Shown here piece by piece: positions 18,521 to 32,192 of a stretch of 64,000 nt of DNA. Positions within the stretch are counted from its first letter, which is position 1. Each line of letters starts with the position of its first letter. The stretch is from Pusillimonas sp. DMV24BSW_D (GTDB lineage Bacteria; Pseudomonadota; Gammaproteobacteria; Burkholderiales; Burkholderiaceae_B). The notes beneath the pieces are model-generated. The model did not search any database and was not told the DNA's origin. It saw only the letters and a list, made by a program, of their open reading frames with translations. The DNA is taken from positions 372,001-436,000 of the forward strand of contig NZ_CP049990.1 in the NCBI RefSeq assembly GCF_011388195.1, read 5' to 3'. Both the position numbers and the translations under genes were made by a program.

Positions 18521-19774
18521 TCAGATCTCCATCACTTTACGGTAGTAGTGGTACATGCCCCGAATCAGGGTTTCAGAAACGTGGGTATCGGTATCTTCAA
18601 CACCACGTCCGCCTAACTGCACCAGGTGCAAGCCGTCTTTATCGGTATGCATGTTGTCTTGCACCATGCCCATCACTTCGCTGTCATCACCCGATACAAA
18701 ACCGGCCGGGCCAAACAAGTTGGCCTGATACAGCCGGCGCTGGGTCATGTCGGGCGTATCTTCTTCAAACCCGATATGTGTCCAGATGTAGTCAAAATTG
18801 CGCGGCCCGCGCGGAATGACCTGGCGCATGGCAACCGAATTGATCTGTTGCTGAATAATCAAACTGGGGAAAATGCTGTGAATGACAGCACTTGGGCCGT
18901 TCCACCAAGCCTCGTCTTCCACATCGAGAAAGCGGCCGTCATTCAATTTCAGGTCTTCACGGAAACTGGCCACGCCCGCCGTTGCCTCGCCTTTGCCGCC
19001 CTGATTGCGTACCGTCACCATCGCCGAATGGCGACGCTGTTCGTCCATGACGTTTTCGCATTCGTTATCAGCGCGCCACAAGCCGAAGTTCACAAACCAG
19101 GTGTGCAGCAGCCCGGGGTGGTAACAGTCTTTCAGGTTTTCATGAATCAACTTCCAGTTACCCGGCACGCGCTGACGGTTGTAGCCAAGCACAGTCAGTT
19201 TGCGCCCGTTAAACACCCGGTCGAAATACTTCAACATCGTAGGACCCAGAAATGTTTCGAAATCTTCAACATCCGGATCGAAGCTGGCGAACACCACCCC
19301 GTTTCGCTCGGTAACCTGCAACTTGCGCAGGCCGTGTTCGTCGCGTTTGAAGTCGCTTGGCATACCCCCTTTACCTTTAATACCACGCATATAAGGTACG
19401 CCCAGCAAATTACCCTTCAAGTCATAATTCCACTGGTGATAAGGACAGACGAACTCCTTGCGATTGCCCGTGGCTTCGCGGCAAAACTGAACACCGCGAT
19501 GCGCACACCGGTTTTCAATCACATTCACGCTGCCGTTTTCGTCACGTACCATCAGAACATTGCGCTCGCCAATCCAGGTACGCTTGAAATCGCCTGGATT
19601 CGGGATCTCACACGACAGCCCCAGATAGCTCCAATGGGGGCCATAGAACAAACGCTCTAACTCGCGTTGGTAAATGTCCTCATCGGTGTATAACCAAAAC
19701 GGCACACGAGATGTCCCCTCCGTTTTCCAAACTTTGGGCTCCGACATCTGCGGCAATGGACGTGGATCGTTCAT
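18521..19774 (-). CDS. Aromatic ring-hydroxylating dioxygenase alpha subunit
   Basis: 417 residues. The Rieske site is C90-x-H92 ... C110-x2-H113 (CAHRG, CPYHQW) and the mononuclear iron site is H219 and H224 with bridging D216 (D-C-Y-H-P-x3-H); a C-terminal Asp completes the triad. The sequence style (MRGIKGKGG, the KLQVTERNGVVF block) resembles anthranilate 1,2-dioxygenase (AndAc) and salicylate 5-hydroxylase (NagG). The substrate is probably an aromatic carboxylate, but anthranilate, salicylate or a substituted benzoate cannot be told apart. AAAGGAG lies before the ATG. A LysR gene is divergent. Confidence 0.93.
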   Translation of the reverse strand: MNDPRPLPQMSEPKVWKTEGTSRVPFWLYTDEDIYQRELERLFYGPHWSYLGLSCEIPNPGDFKRTWIGERNVLMVRDENGSVNVIENRCAHRGVQFCREATGNRKEFVCPYHQWNYDLKGNLLGVPYMRGIKGKGGMPSDFKRDEHGLRKLQVTERNGVVFASFDPDVEDFETFLGPTMLKYFDRVFNGRKLTVLGYNRQRVPGNWKLIHENLKDCYHPGLLHTWFVNFGLWRADNECENVMDEQRRHSAMVTVRNQGGKGEATAGVASFREDLKLNDGRFLDVEDEAWWNGPSAVIHSIFPSLIIQQQINSVAMRQVIPRGPRNFDYIWTHIGFEEDTPDMTQRRLYQANLFGPAGFVSGDDSEVMGMVQDNMHTDKDGLHLVQLGGRGVEDTDTHVSETLIRGMYHYYRKVMEI

Positions 19775-19945
19775 GTCTGCTCTCCTTTGATCTTAACGTT
19801 GATACCAGCCCCACTAACTCGTATGATTCGGAGGTATGCACTGCGGCGCGAATCGCAAAGCTGGTAAAGCGTCTTTATGTGTCCAATGTATTAGCCCCCT
19901 ACCGGGGTGTCCATGTCGTATCGGTTATGTCGTGTATATGAAAAA
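19775..19945. promoter_or_regulatory. Divergent promoter region, oxygenase operon and LysR
   Basis: 171 bases between divergent genes, the usual target of the adjacent LysR regulator. It contains an interrupted inverted repeat GATTCG (19825-19830) and CGAATC (19849-19854), a candidate binding site. No clear -35/-10 pair was assigned. Confidence 0.5.
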
Positions 19946-20890
19946 ATGAATATTACGGACCTGAACATCAAGCTTTTGCTTACGTTCGAAGCAATGGTCA
20001 TTCATCGCAATGTCACCGCGGCGGCCGAATCAATCGGGCTAACCCAACCCGCCATGAGCGTATGCCTGAAAAAACTGCGGGATATGTTCAGCGACCCATT
20101 GTTTGTGCGTACGTCGCATGGCATGGAACCCACCGCGTTTGCCCAAGAGCTCAAAGAACCCATTCTTGAAGCACTCGGTTTACTGCGCAAATCGCTGAAC
20201 CATGACCACCATTTCGACCCAGCCACCTCAACGCGTACGTTTCACATCATCATGACGGACATCGGCGCCCGCGTTTTTCTACCCGCCATGCTCATGGAAC
20301 TGAGCCGGGTGGCGCCCAACGTGAACCTGAATACCGCGCAATTGCCGGTCAGAGATATCCGCGAAGCACTGGAAACCGGAAAAGCCGATCTGGCGCTGGG
20401 CTTTATTCACGGCCTGTTTGCCGACAGCTACCAACAACAGCTTTTTCGCCGGTCGTACGTCTGCATTGTTCGACGCGACCATCCGAAAATTAAAGACACC
20501 ATTACCCTGGATGACTACCTGAACATGCCCCATGCGGTCGTGTCGGCGCCAGGTTCAGGACACGATATTATCGAGAGCACGCTGGTGAAAAAGGGCTATC
20601 AGCGCCGGGTGGCGTTGCGCCTTTCCCATTTCCTGGCGATTCCACTAATTGTGGCCAGCACCGATTTAATCGTCACCATTCCAACCATGCTGGCCGAGTC
20701 TTACTCCATCGTTAACAACATCAAGGTTATCGAACCACCTATTGAATTTCCCGAATACACTATTTCACAGTACTGGCACGCGCGGGTTCACAACGACCCC
20801 GGGCATCGTTGGCTGCGCGAACTGGTTTACCGCATGTTTCACGATAAAGACCCGACGCTTGAACACACACGCTTCGAGTTCGGTCTGTAA
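19946..20890 (+). CDS. LysR-family transcriptional regulator
   Basis: 314 residues from the ATG at 19946 (MNITDLN...); in-frame codons upstream lack family similarity. N-terminal winged helix-turn-helix (about 5-65, with HRNVTAAAESIGLTQPAMS) and a type 2 periplasmic-binding-like effector domain. The NodD/NahR/LinR type is favoured by the D-L-N-x-x-L-L start and the HGLFADSYQQQLFRRSYVCIVRRDHP segment. It is transcribed divergently from the Rieske oxygenase operon and most likely activates it when it binds an aromatic acid. Confidence 0.92.
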   Translation: MNITDLNIKLLLTFEAMVIHRNVTAAAESIGLTQPAMSVCLKKLRDMFSDPLFVRTSHGMEPTAFAQELKEPILEALGLLRKSLNHDHHFDPATSTRTFHIIMTDIGARVFLPAMLMELSRVAPNVNLNTAQLPVRDIREALETGKADLALGFIHGLFADSYQQQLFRRSYVCIVRRDHPKIKDTITLDDYLNMPHAVVSAPGSGHDIIESTLVKKGYQRRVALRLSHFLAIPLIVASTDLIVTIPTMLAESYSIVNNIKVIEPPIEFPEYTISQYWHARVHNDPGHRWLRELVYRMFHDKDPTLEHTRFEFGL

Positions 20891-20917
20891 CCCCTTTTAA
20901 AATCCGGCATCCTTCCT

Positions 20918-21619
20918 ATGGCACGCCTGGCACGACTCTACGCTCCTAACACGCCACAATTAGTGCAGGCTTATTTCGTTGAGGCATTAGCCGGTGCAGA
21001 CGAGCCCACACCCGTTGAACCCCTGGATATGCTGTCCGACTGGCTGCGTAATTGTGCCCATGAACACCATGTTGTGGTTCATGGCTGGGCCTTATTAACC
21101 GACCGCCTTGTTTTTCTGGCCACCCCCACCCAACGGCCCGGCATCGCCCGTTTAATGCAGGCTATCGGCCGACGCTACGCCACCCGCTTGAAAACAGGCA
21201 GGGTATTTGAAGGGCGTTATCGCAGCGCCCTGGTGCAGCCGGGCAATTGGGTATTGCCGGTACTGGTGTGGCTTGACACCCAACCCGTCCAACGCGGCCT
21301 TGTTGATCATGCCGAGAACTGGCCATGGTCATCCGCCGCCTACCATACCGGCCTGAACCTAAAGCCCCACACCTGGGCCACTGACCATCCCGATTACTGG
21401 GAGTTAGGCAATACCCCCTTCGAACGGCAGGCCACATTCAGAAATCAGTTGAACAAAGGCCTAAGCGCTTCTCAACGACAACACATCGAAAAAGCCTTAT
21501 TCGGCCAATGGGCGTTGGGCGACGACACCTTTCTAAACAACCTGGCGCCTATTGTCAGCCGCCGCATCACGCCCGCGAAACGGGGCCGCCCCCGCAAAAA
21601 CACTACCGCCGCGTCATAA
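20918..21619 (+). CDS. Transposase-like (Y1/RAYT family) protein without HUH histidines
   Basis: 233 residues, related along its length to Y1_Tnp/COG1943 transposases: the start MARLARL, the RRYATRLKTGRVFEGRYRS block (with the catalytic-type tyrosine Y87) and Q-P-V-Q-R-GLV followed by WPWSSAAYH are all family landmarks. At the place of the metal-binding N-H-x-H motif (about residues 61-67) it reads TDRLVFL, so both histidines are missing. The C-terminus has an AT-hook-like RGRPRK (222-227). Loss of the histidines argues against DNA cleavage; a DNA-binding or regulatory role is more likely. It lies 28 bases after the LysR stop and 180 bases before gltB. Confidence 0.8.
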   Translation: MARLARLYAPNTPQLVQAYFVEALAGADEPTPVEPLDMLSDWLRNCAHEHHVVVHGWALLTDRLVFLATPTQRPGIARLMQAIGRRYATRLKTGRVFEGRYRSALVQPGNWVLPVLVWLDTQPVQRGLVDHAENWPWSSAAYHTGLNLKPHTWATDHPDYWELGNTPFERQATFRNQLNKGLSASQRQHIEKALFGQWALGDDTFLNNLAPIVSRRITPAKRGRPRKNTTAAS

Positions 21620-21692
21620 GTGCACCACCGCCTACCTAAAATCCATTACTTAAAGACTGTCCCCAATTATATGGCGAGCTCATCGAATTGGA

Positions 21693-21719
21693 TTTAATTA
21701 GGGACGCACCCTAATTAAA
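21693..21719. repeat. Inverted repeat downstream of the RAYT-like gene
   Basis: Perfect 11-bp arms TTTAATTAGGG / CCCTAATTAAA around ACGCA. It lies 74 bases after the transposase-like stop and 80 bases before gltB. It could be a REP-like element, a terminator without a T-run, or a gltB operator. Confidence 0.6.
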
Positions 21720-21799
21720 AACACTTGCCAAGTTCCTGATATCGCGTTAATTTCTAGGCCTTCACCGCGAAACCCATGCGGAAAAACAGGAGTTTTTCT

Positions 21800-26527
<4,728 letters not shown>

Positions 26528-26538
26528 GGAATAGAACA

Positions 26539-28002
26539 ATGGGCAAAATTACTGGATTTCTTGAATTCGAGCGCCTCTCCGAGGCGCAACAAGCACCGAA
26601 AGAGCGCGTAAAGCACTGGAAAGAGTTTGTGATTACGCTTTCCGACGAAGACGCCAAAGTACAAGGGGCGCGCTGCATGGATTGCGGCATTCCCTTCTGT
26701 ACCAGCGGCTGCCCGGTGAATAACATTATTCCCGACTTCAACGACCTGGTGTACCAGCAAGACTGGGCCCGCGCGCTGGAAGTGCTGCATTCCACCAACA
26801 ACTTTCCCGAGTTCACCGGCCGCATCTGCCCCGCTCCCTGCGAAGCGGCCTGCACCCTGAACATCAATGACGACGCCGTGGGCATCAAGTCGATTGAGCA
26901 CGCCATTATCGACAAAGGCTGGCAAGAAGGTTGGGTCGCCCCCGAGCCCCCTAACCGCAAAACCGGGAAAAAAGTGGCGGTCGTCGGCTCCGGCCCCGCC
27001 GGGCTGGCCTGTGCCCAGCAGCTGGCGCGCGCCGGCCATTCCGTGACGGTGTTCGAAAAGAACAACCGCATCGGCGGCCTGCTGCGTTACGGTATCCCCG
27101 ACTTCAAACTGGAAAAGTCGCACATCGACCGCCGTCTGGCACAAATGGAAGCGGAAGGCGTGGAGTTTCAATCGTCAACCTATGTCGGCAATGAAGCCGA
27201 CGCAGGCGAAGGCCTAACCGTGCGTACTCCGGAATCGCTTAAAGAAGAATTCGACGCCGTGGTCCTTACCGGTGGTGCGGAAAGCCCGCGCGACCTGCCT
27301 ATTACCGGGCGCGATCTGAACGGCATCCACTTCGCCATGGAGTTCCTGACCCAACAAAATAAAGCCAACGCCGGCGACCGCGTGGCCAAGCAAATCTCGG
27401 CTAAAGGCAAGCACGTTATTGTGATCGGCGGCGGCGACACCGGCTCCGACTGCGTAGGCACCAGCCATCGTCATGGCGCAGCCTCGGTAACCCAGTTCGA
27501 ACTCATGCCCCGCCCGCCCGAGTCGGAAGACAAAGACCTTACCTGGCCCTACTGGCCGCTAAAACTTCGTACCTCTTCTTCCCAGGAAGAAGGCGGCGAG
27601 CGCGACTGGGCCGTTTCCACCAAAGCTTTTGAAGGCAAAGGCGGCAAAGTGGAAAAACTCACCGCCGTGCGCGTGGAATGGTTTAAAGACAAAGCCACCG
27701 GCCAAATGAAAATGCGTGAAGTGGAAGGTTCGGAGTTTGAACTGAAAGCCGACCTGGTTCTGTTGGCCATGGGGTTCGTTTCTCCCATGAAAAACGTCCT
27801 GGATTCGTTCGGCATTGAGCTGGACAACCGCGGTAACGCCAAAGCCAATACCGAAGACTACCGCACCAGCGACAGCAAAGTGTTCGCCGCCGGCGACATG
27901 CGCCGTGGTCAGTCTTTGGTCGTGTGGGCTATTCGCGAAGGCCGTCAGGCCGCACGTGCAGTTGATGAGTTCCTGATGGGGGCTTCCACGCTACCGCGTT
28001 AA
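26539..28002 (+). CDS. gltD: Glutamate synthase (NADPH) small subunit
   Basis: 487 residues. The N-terminal domain carries the cysteine clusters for 4Fe-4S centres ([14 protein letters not shown] and CPAPCEAAC), followed by FAD-binding [14 protein letters not shown] and an NADPH-binding GGGDTGSDC. It feeds electrons from NADPH to GltB. The ATG at 26539 has AAGGA eight bases upstream; longer in-frame sequence upstream lies inside gltB. Confidence 0.98.
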   Translation: MGKITGFLEFERLSEAQQAPKERVKHWKEFVITLSDEDAKVQGARCMDCGIPFCTSGCPVNNIIPDFNDLVYQQDWARALEVLHSTNNFPEFTGRICPAPCEAACTLNINDDAVGIKSIEHAIIDKGWQEGWVAPEPPNRKTGKKVAVVGSGPAGLACAQQLARAGHSVTVFEKNNRIGGLLRYGIPDFKLEKSHIDRRLAQMEAEGVEFQSSTYVGNEADAGEGLTVRTPESLKEEFDAVVLTGGAESPRDLPITGRDLNGIHFAMEFLTQQNKANAGDRVAKQISAKGKHVIVIGGGDTGSDCVGTSHRHGAASVTQFELMPRPPESEDKDLTWPYWPLKLRTSSSQEEGGERDWAVSTKAFEGKGGKVEKLTAVRVEWFKDKATGQMKMREVEGSEFELKADLVLLAMGFVSPMKNVLDSFGIELDNRGNAKANTEDYRTSDSKVFAAGDMRRGQSLVVWAIREGRQAARAVDEFLMGASTLPR

Positions 28003-28043
28003 CCCTTACGTTAAAGCATTCTTTTTCAGGCTGCTTTATTGCC

Positions 28044-28082
28044 TTTGGGCCATGCACTGCAACATGCGGTGTGTGGCCCAAA
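28044..28082. terminator. Possible bidirectional terminator, gltD/marR
   Basis: TTTGGGCCA (28044-28052) and TGGCCCAAA (28074-28082) can form a 9-bp stem with a 21-base loop between two convergent genes. There is no strong T-run on either side. Confidence 0.45.
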
Positions 28083-28091
28083 TACGTAAGG

Positions 28092-28523
28092 CTAAAGCTC
28101 TTCCAGATTCTGATGAATCTGAATTAATGCCTGCTTCAGCCATTTGATTTCCTCGGCAGTAAACGTTTTGGTGCCGACCGTTTCAAAATGCGCGGCCAGC
28201 GGCATAAGTTGGTCTACCAGTTTTTCACCTTTTTCGGTTAGCGTAATGCTCACCGTTCGCCCGTTATGTTCGGGCCTGACCCGCAGCACCAACCCCTTAC
28301 GCTGCATCGAACTGATCAGCCTGGAAAGAGTTGACACCTCCACCGTCACCATCTCGCTCAGGTCACCCAAATTTTGGGCGCCCTCCTGCCGCAATACCGC
28401 CATCACCCGATACATCGGCAACGTCAATTCATACTCGAGAAGACGCTTCGAGAAAAGCTCGCCCATTCTCACACCCACCCGGTTGAGCAAATAGGGAAAA
28501 GAGGTCGTAAAACGATATTTCAT
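28092..28523 (-). CDS. MarR-family transcriptional regulator
   Basis: 143 residues with a MarR winged helix-turn-helix: MAVLRQEGAQNLGDLSEMV, then VSTLSRLISSMQRKGLVLRVR and the wing ENGRTVSITLTEKG-like segment (here HNGRTVSITLTEKG). It is transcribed away from the TRAP transporter gene, with a three-half-site palindromic operator between them, and most likely represses the gamma-resorcylate island until an aromatic ligand binds. Confidence 0.93.
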   Translation of the reverse strand: MKYRFTTSFPYLLNRVGVRMGELFSKRLLEYELTLPMYRVMAVLRQEGAQNLGDLSEMVTVEVSTLSRLISSMQRKGLVLRVRPEHNGRTVSITLTEKGEKLVDQLMPLAAHFETVGTKTFTAEEIKWLKQALIQIHQNLEEL

Positions 28524-28644
28524 GGCAGTGTTTTTCTATTGGATTAATTGATTGGCACGACGGCCGGCAAGACAAACAACAGAGGCGCCAGACAACATTC
28601 TATCGGAGCCTTTCCGAACGGCATTATTTTCCCATAAATTGAAA

Positions 28645-28686
28645 ATACAAATGTTTTTATATCAACATTTGTATTGACAAATGTTG
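28645..28686. promoter_or_regulatory. MarR operator, three alternating half-sites
   Basis: ATACAAATGTT (28645-28655), AACATTTGTAT (28664-28674) and ACAAATGTTG (28677-28686) alternate in orientation and make two overlapping perfect inverted repeats. A -35-like TTGACA (28674-28679) lies within the second repeat, so a bound repressor would block the TRAP promoter. The -10 is not clear. Confidence 0.75.
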
Positions 28687-28762
28687 TAAATAATAAGAAA
28701 GTATCGTCAGGTTTTAAAACTAACGGGACAAAAATATGCCCCGAAATATACGGAGGAGACTC

Positions 28763-29773
28763 ATGCTGAAATGGCATAAAAAACTATTGGCTGCGGCTTT
28801 AACTGTTGGACTAAGCGTTGCAAGTGTGGGTGCGCAGGCATTCACATTAAAAGTTTCATCGCCCACGAACAACGATGTCATTCTTAAATGGATGCAAACC
28901 TTCAAGGAAGGCGTTGAGAAAAAATCCGATGGCAAGATCGAAGTGGAGATCTACCCAGCGAACCAGCTCGGGCAAATCCCCGCAACGGTTGAAGGTGTCG
29001 TATTCGGAACCATCGAAGTCACCGCACCGGCCTCAGGCTTTTTTGTAAAGCTTGATCCGCGCTTTGAGGTTTTCGATGTCCCCGGCTTGTTCAGCAGTTT
29101 TGAGTCCGCCCAGCGCGTGTTGTCTGACCCGGCCATACTCGACCGAATCAGCCAATACGGCAACGATAAAGGCGTCACCACCATTGCCGCCTTTCCACAT
29201 GGACCCCTCGGCTTGCTAACCGTCGATGGTGTACGTACGGCAGCCGACCTTCAAGGTAAGAAAATACGCGTGGCCGGGCCGTCACCGCTGTATGTGGCGC
29301 CCTATGAAAAACTGGGTGCGGCCCCCGTTTCAATGCCACTGGGCGAAGTGCTTCCCGCCATGCAAATGCGCACCGTCGATGGGTTGCTTGCAGGCGTTCC
29401 GGTCTACACCACCGGGAAGTTTTACGACGTGGCCAAACCCTTAACGGTTTTGCCCGAAAGCTATCTTATTGTGACGGCCGTGGCCAGCAACCTGTTCCTT
29501 GACAAAATCGGGCCGGAATTAGCTGCGATTGTTCGTGAAGAAGCCAGGAATGCATTGCCTGTTGCGAACAAATGGAATACCACGGCGGTGAACAAAGCCA
29601 TCGAGATATGGAAGGAAAACGGCGGCGAAGTCATTACGCTTTCCGACCAGGAACAAAAAGCCTATTTAGGGGCGGTGGAAGCCGTTATGCCGGAGGTATT
29701 CAAGGCCAACCCGGCGCTAAAAGCTGAAATAGCGGCGTTCGAAGCAGCTCAACAAAAAATCAACAGCAAGTAA
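28763..29773 (+). CDS. TRAP transporter substrate-binding protein (DctP/TAXI-like family)
   Basis: 336 residues from the ATG at 28763, which has GGAGGAG before it; the open frame from 28736 is not needed. Signal peptide 1-26 (cleavage after AQA). The TRAP DctP features are the V-S-S-P-T-N-N-D start, the Q-L-G-Q-I-P block and R-V-A-G-P-S-P with the solute-anchoring Arg. It binds an organic acid in the periplasm and delivers it to DctQM. Context suggests gamma-resorcylate or a related hydroxybenzoate. Confidence 0.92.
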   Translation: MLKWHKKLLAAALTVGLSVASVGAQAFTLKVSSPTNNDVILKWMQTFKEGVEKKSDGKIEVEIYPANQLGQIPATVEGVVFGTIEVTAPASGFFVKLDPRFEVFDVPGLFSSFESAQRVLSDPAILDRISQYGNDKGVTTIAAFPHGPLGLLTVDGVRTAADLQGKKIRVAGPSPLYVAPYEKLGAAPVSMPLGEVLPAMQMRTVDGLLAGVPVYTTGKFYDVAKPLTVLPESYLIVTAVASNLFLDKIGPELAAIVREEARNALPVANKWNTTAVNKAIEIWKENGGEVITLSDQEQKAYLGAVEAVMPEVFKANPALKAEIAAFEAAQQKINSK

Positions 29774-29781
29774 GCGCTATG

Positions 29782-29805
29782 CGGGGAGCGTTTAATCGCT
29801 CCCCG
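29782..29805 (+). terminator. GC-rich hairpin after the TRAP binding-protein gene
   Basis: Perfect 9-bp stem CGGGGAGCG / CGCTCCCCG with a 6-base loop, 8 bases past the stop codon. There is no T-run; it may protect the upstream mRNA or reduce read-through into dctQ. Confidence 0.6.
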
Positions 29806-29828
29806 GCCCATCTCCACCAAAGTCATCT

Positions 29829-30311
29829 ATGTCTTCCATGATTGCCCGAACCTGCGGCGTCATTAAAGTGGCACTTGCTTTGCTATTAATCGCGGCTGTG
29901 TTGCTTAACTGCGCCAACATTTTTTCCCGTTATTTTTTCAACGAAGCCTACCTGGGCAGCGACGAACTGCAGGTATTCGCCATGGTCATCATCGCCTTCC
30001 TGGGCACCTTGTGCGTTAGCAACGAACAACAGCATTTGCGCATGGACGTACTGGCGCATTATCTGCGGCCTGCACAAAAACGCTACCTGTCGATTGCTGA
30101 ATCGTTATTAACCATTATTGTGTGCGGCATTATGGCCTGGGCCTCTTTCGGCTTCGTGCAACGCCTTTACAACATGAACCAACACAGCGGCATGGCCGAT
30201 ATCCCCATGTGGATACCGCACGGAACCATCACACTTGCATTCGTTGCCATCACCCTTATGGCCTTTCTTCGCCTGATTGAACTTAGCCGGAACAAAGGGA
30301 CGTCGTCATGA
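29829..30311 (+). CDS. TRAP transporter small permease (DctQ)
   Basis: 160 residues with four predicted membrane helices and the DctQ-family motif around R-Y-F-F-N-E-A-Y-L-G-S-D-E-L. It forms the small inner-membrane subunit of the sodium-coupled TRAP importer with DctM. The start codon has no good ribosome site; a second ATG at 29838 is possible. Its stop overlaps the dctM start as ATGA. Confidence 0.92.
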   Translation: MSSMIARTCGVIKVALALLLIAAVLLNCANIFSRYFFNEAYLGSDELQVFAMVIIAFLGTLCVSNEQQHLRMDVLAHYLRPAQKRYLSIAESLLTIIVCGIMAWASFGFVQRLYNMNQHSGMADIPMWIPHGTITLAFVAITLMAFLRLIELSRNKGTSS

Positions 30312-31582
30312 CCTGGACGCTGGGATTTCTACCTGTTTTTCTGCTGTTATTGGGTTTTCCCATATTCCTGGTGCTGCTTACTGCCGCAACGGCAACACTT
30401 GTGCTGTTCATGAACGTCCCTTTAATGGTGCTGCAGCAAACCCTGTTTGCATCGGTGAACGTTTATGCCTTGCTGGCGCTGCCGTTTTTTATCTTTGCCG
30501 GTGAAATTATGGATCGCGGCAGCATTGCCGAACGGCTCGTGGGTCTGGTCAGTGCCTCCATCGGCAAGGTTCCCGGGAAAATTCCCGTTACCGCAGTGGG
30601 TGCGGGTGCCATTTTCGGCGCCATCAGCGGCGTGGGAGCGGCTTCTGTGGCAACGGTCGGCAAAGTCATGTATCCATCGATGAAGAATGCAGGATACAAC
30701 GATGGCTTTTCATCCGGCCTGTTGGTTTCCGTTGGTGCGGCAGGCGTCATTCTGCCGCCATCCATTCCCATGATTGTTTACGCCGCAGCGGCCGATCAAT
30801 CGATCCCCCGGCTTTACGCCGCCGGCATCGGGCCCGGCTTACTGGTTATCGCACTGCTTACGCTGTATTGCTTTTGGGTCGGGCGCCGGAACCGGAACGA
30901 CAACGCCCAAAGCTTCGGGCTTAAACAATTCATCCGTTCTTTTCAACGAGGCGTGTGGGCGCTTGGGGTGCCGGTTGTGATTATCGGCGGCATATACGGC
31001 GGCGTGTTTTCACCCACTGAAGCCGCAGCCGTGGCCTGTTTATATGCCGCCCTGGTTACTGTTGTCGCCCTGCGCGACCTCACCTTAAAAGGGTTGCTTG
31101 ACGCGGCCGTCAGCACGGTTCGCTTCAGTGCCCAAATACTCATTATCGTGGCCTGCGCCGGTGTTTTCTCGTGGATGATTACGGTTAATCAAATCCCCAC
31201 CCAGCTCGTGCAATGGATTACCGAAGCCGATTTGGCAAGCTGGCAATTACTCATGGTCATTAACCTGTTGCTATTGCTGATCGGTTGCGTGCTCGACCCG
31301 CTCTCGGCCATTTTGCTGCTCAGCCCATTGCTGGTGCCCATCACCGCCGCTGCAGGCATCGACCCCATCCATTTCGGCATGATCCTAACGCTTAACCTGG
31401 CCATCGGATTATTCACGCCGCCGTTCGGCATCAACATATTTGTTATGCAATCATTGTTTCATACGCCGCTTACCACCATCTATCGCGGCATTACCCCCTT
31501 CCTGATCTTGTATTTCATTGCCTTGCTTGCGGTTACCTATCTTCCCGGCATATCGCAATTCGGCGTGGATCTACTGATGTAA
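30308..31582 (+). CDS. TRAP transporter large permease (DctM)
   Basis: 424 residues, normal for DctM, with about 12 helices and the glycine-rich family blocks GAIFGAISGVGAASVATVG and PPSIPMIVYAAAADQS. It is the ion-coupled channel of the importer. Start overlaps the dctQ stop by 4 bases. The flavin-reductase gene follows after a new promoter-like region. Confidence 0.94.
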   Translation: MTWTLGFLPVFLLLLGFPIFLVLLTAATATLVLFMNVPLMVLQQTLFASVNVYALLALPFFIFAGEIMDRGSIAERLVGLVSASIGKVPGKIPVTAVGAGAIFGAISGVGAASVATVGKVMYPSMKNAGYNDGFSSGLLVSVGAAGVILPPSIPMIVYAAAADQSIPRLYAAGIGPGLLVIALLTLYCFWVGRRNRNDNAQSFGLKQFIRSFQRGVWALGVPVVIIGGIYGGVFSPTEAAAVACLYAALVTVVALRDLTLKGLLDAAVSTVRFSAQILIIVACAGVFSWMITVNQIPTQLVQWITEADLASWQLLMVINLLLLLIGCVLDPLSAILLLSPLLVPITAAAGIDPIHFGMILTLNLAIGLFTPPFGINIFVMQSLFHTPLTTIYRGITPFLILYFIALLAVTYLPGISQFGVDLLM

Positions 31583-31584
31583 TA

Positions 31585-31619
31585 ATTGCATTTGCAATAG
31601 TTGCTTATGCAATTATAAT
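31585..31619 (+). promoter_or_regulatory. Promoter and operator of the gra-like catabolic genes
   Basis: Perfect TATAAT at 31614-31619 with a -35-like TTGCAA at 31592-31597 (16-base spacer). Two palindromes overlap it: ATTGCA-TT-TGCAAT (31585-31598) and TTGC-TTAT-GCAA (31601-31612). The shared CATTTG core with the 28.65 kb operator suggests the same MarR repressor. Confidence 0.75.
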
Positions 31620-31647
31620 GTTCACACATAAGAACACAGGAGACAAC

Positions 31648-32157
31648 ATGGATACCGTCGCTAATCCCCAAGATGCCGTCCGCGATAACTTTCGCGCCAT
31701 GATGCGGCAATACCCGGCAACCGTCACCATCATTACCAGCCACATGAATGGGGTTGATCACGGCATGACGGCAACCGCGGTCACGTCCGTCTCAATGGAC
31801 CCGCCGTCGTTACTGGTGTGCCTGAACAACCGCACTTATTTGCATGAAATGCTTCAGCATCAGCCTCACTTTGCGGTCAACGTCCTGGCCAAAGGCCAGG
31901 TTGAACTGTCGGACGCGTTCAGCGGCAAAGTCAGCCCGGAAGAAAGATTCGAGGCGGGGCACTGGATTAAGCATGCGTCAGGGCTGATGACCCTGCAGGG
32001 CGCGCACGCCCGAGTGATATGCAAACGAACCGTCGCCGTTCCGTATGGCACGCACACCCTTTTCATCGGGCAGGTCACCGACGCGTTCGTTTCAGATCAA
32101 ACCTGCCCGTTGTTGTATGAAAACGCTAAATACTGCAGCGCTCACCCCACCGTGTGA
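31648..32157 (+). CDS. graD: Flavin reductase of the resorcinol hydroxylase system
   Basis: 169 residues of the HpaC-type flavin reductase family (FMN-binding split barrel), with YPATVTIIT, the D-H-G-M-T-A-T-A-V-T-S-V-S block and PPSLLVCLNN. It supplies reduced flavin to the oxygenase encoded next. The ATG at 31648 has AGGAG upstream. In Rhizobium sp. MTP-10005 the corresponding pair GraD/GraA hydroxylates resorcinol to hydroxyquinol; the symbol rests on this context. Confidence 0.85.
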   Translation: MDTVANPQDAVRDNFRAMMRQYPATVTIITSHMNGVDHGMTATAVTSVSMDPPSLLVCLNNRTYLHEMLQHQPHFAVNVLAKGQVELSDAFSGKVSPEERFEAGHWIKHASGLMTLQGAHARVICKRTVAVPYGTHTLFIGQVTDAFVSDQTCPLLYENAKYCSAHPTV

Positions 32158-32192
32158 GGCGCACAACATCCTTATATTGGAGACATCACAAC

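Noticed and set aside
18626-19660. 344-residue open frame antisense to the Rieske alpha subunit
   Set aside because: It lies wholly opposite a gene with clear catalytic motifs, has no recognisable domain and reflects high GC content at third positions.
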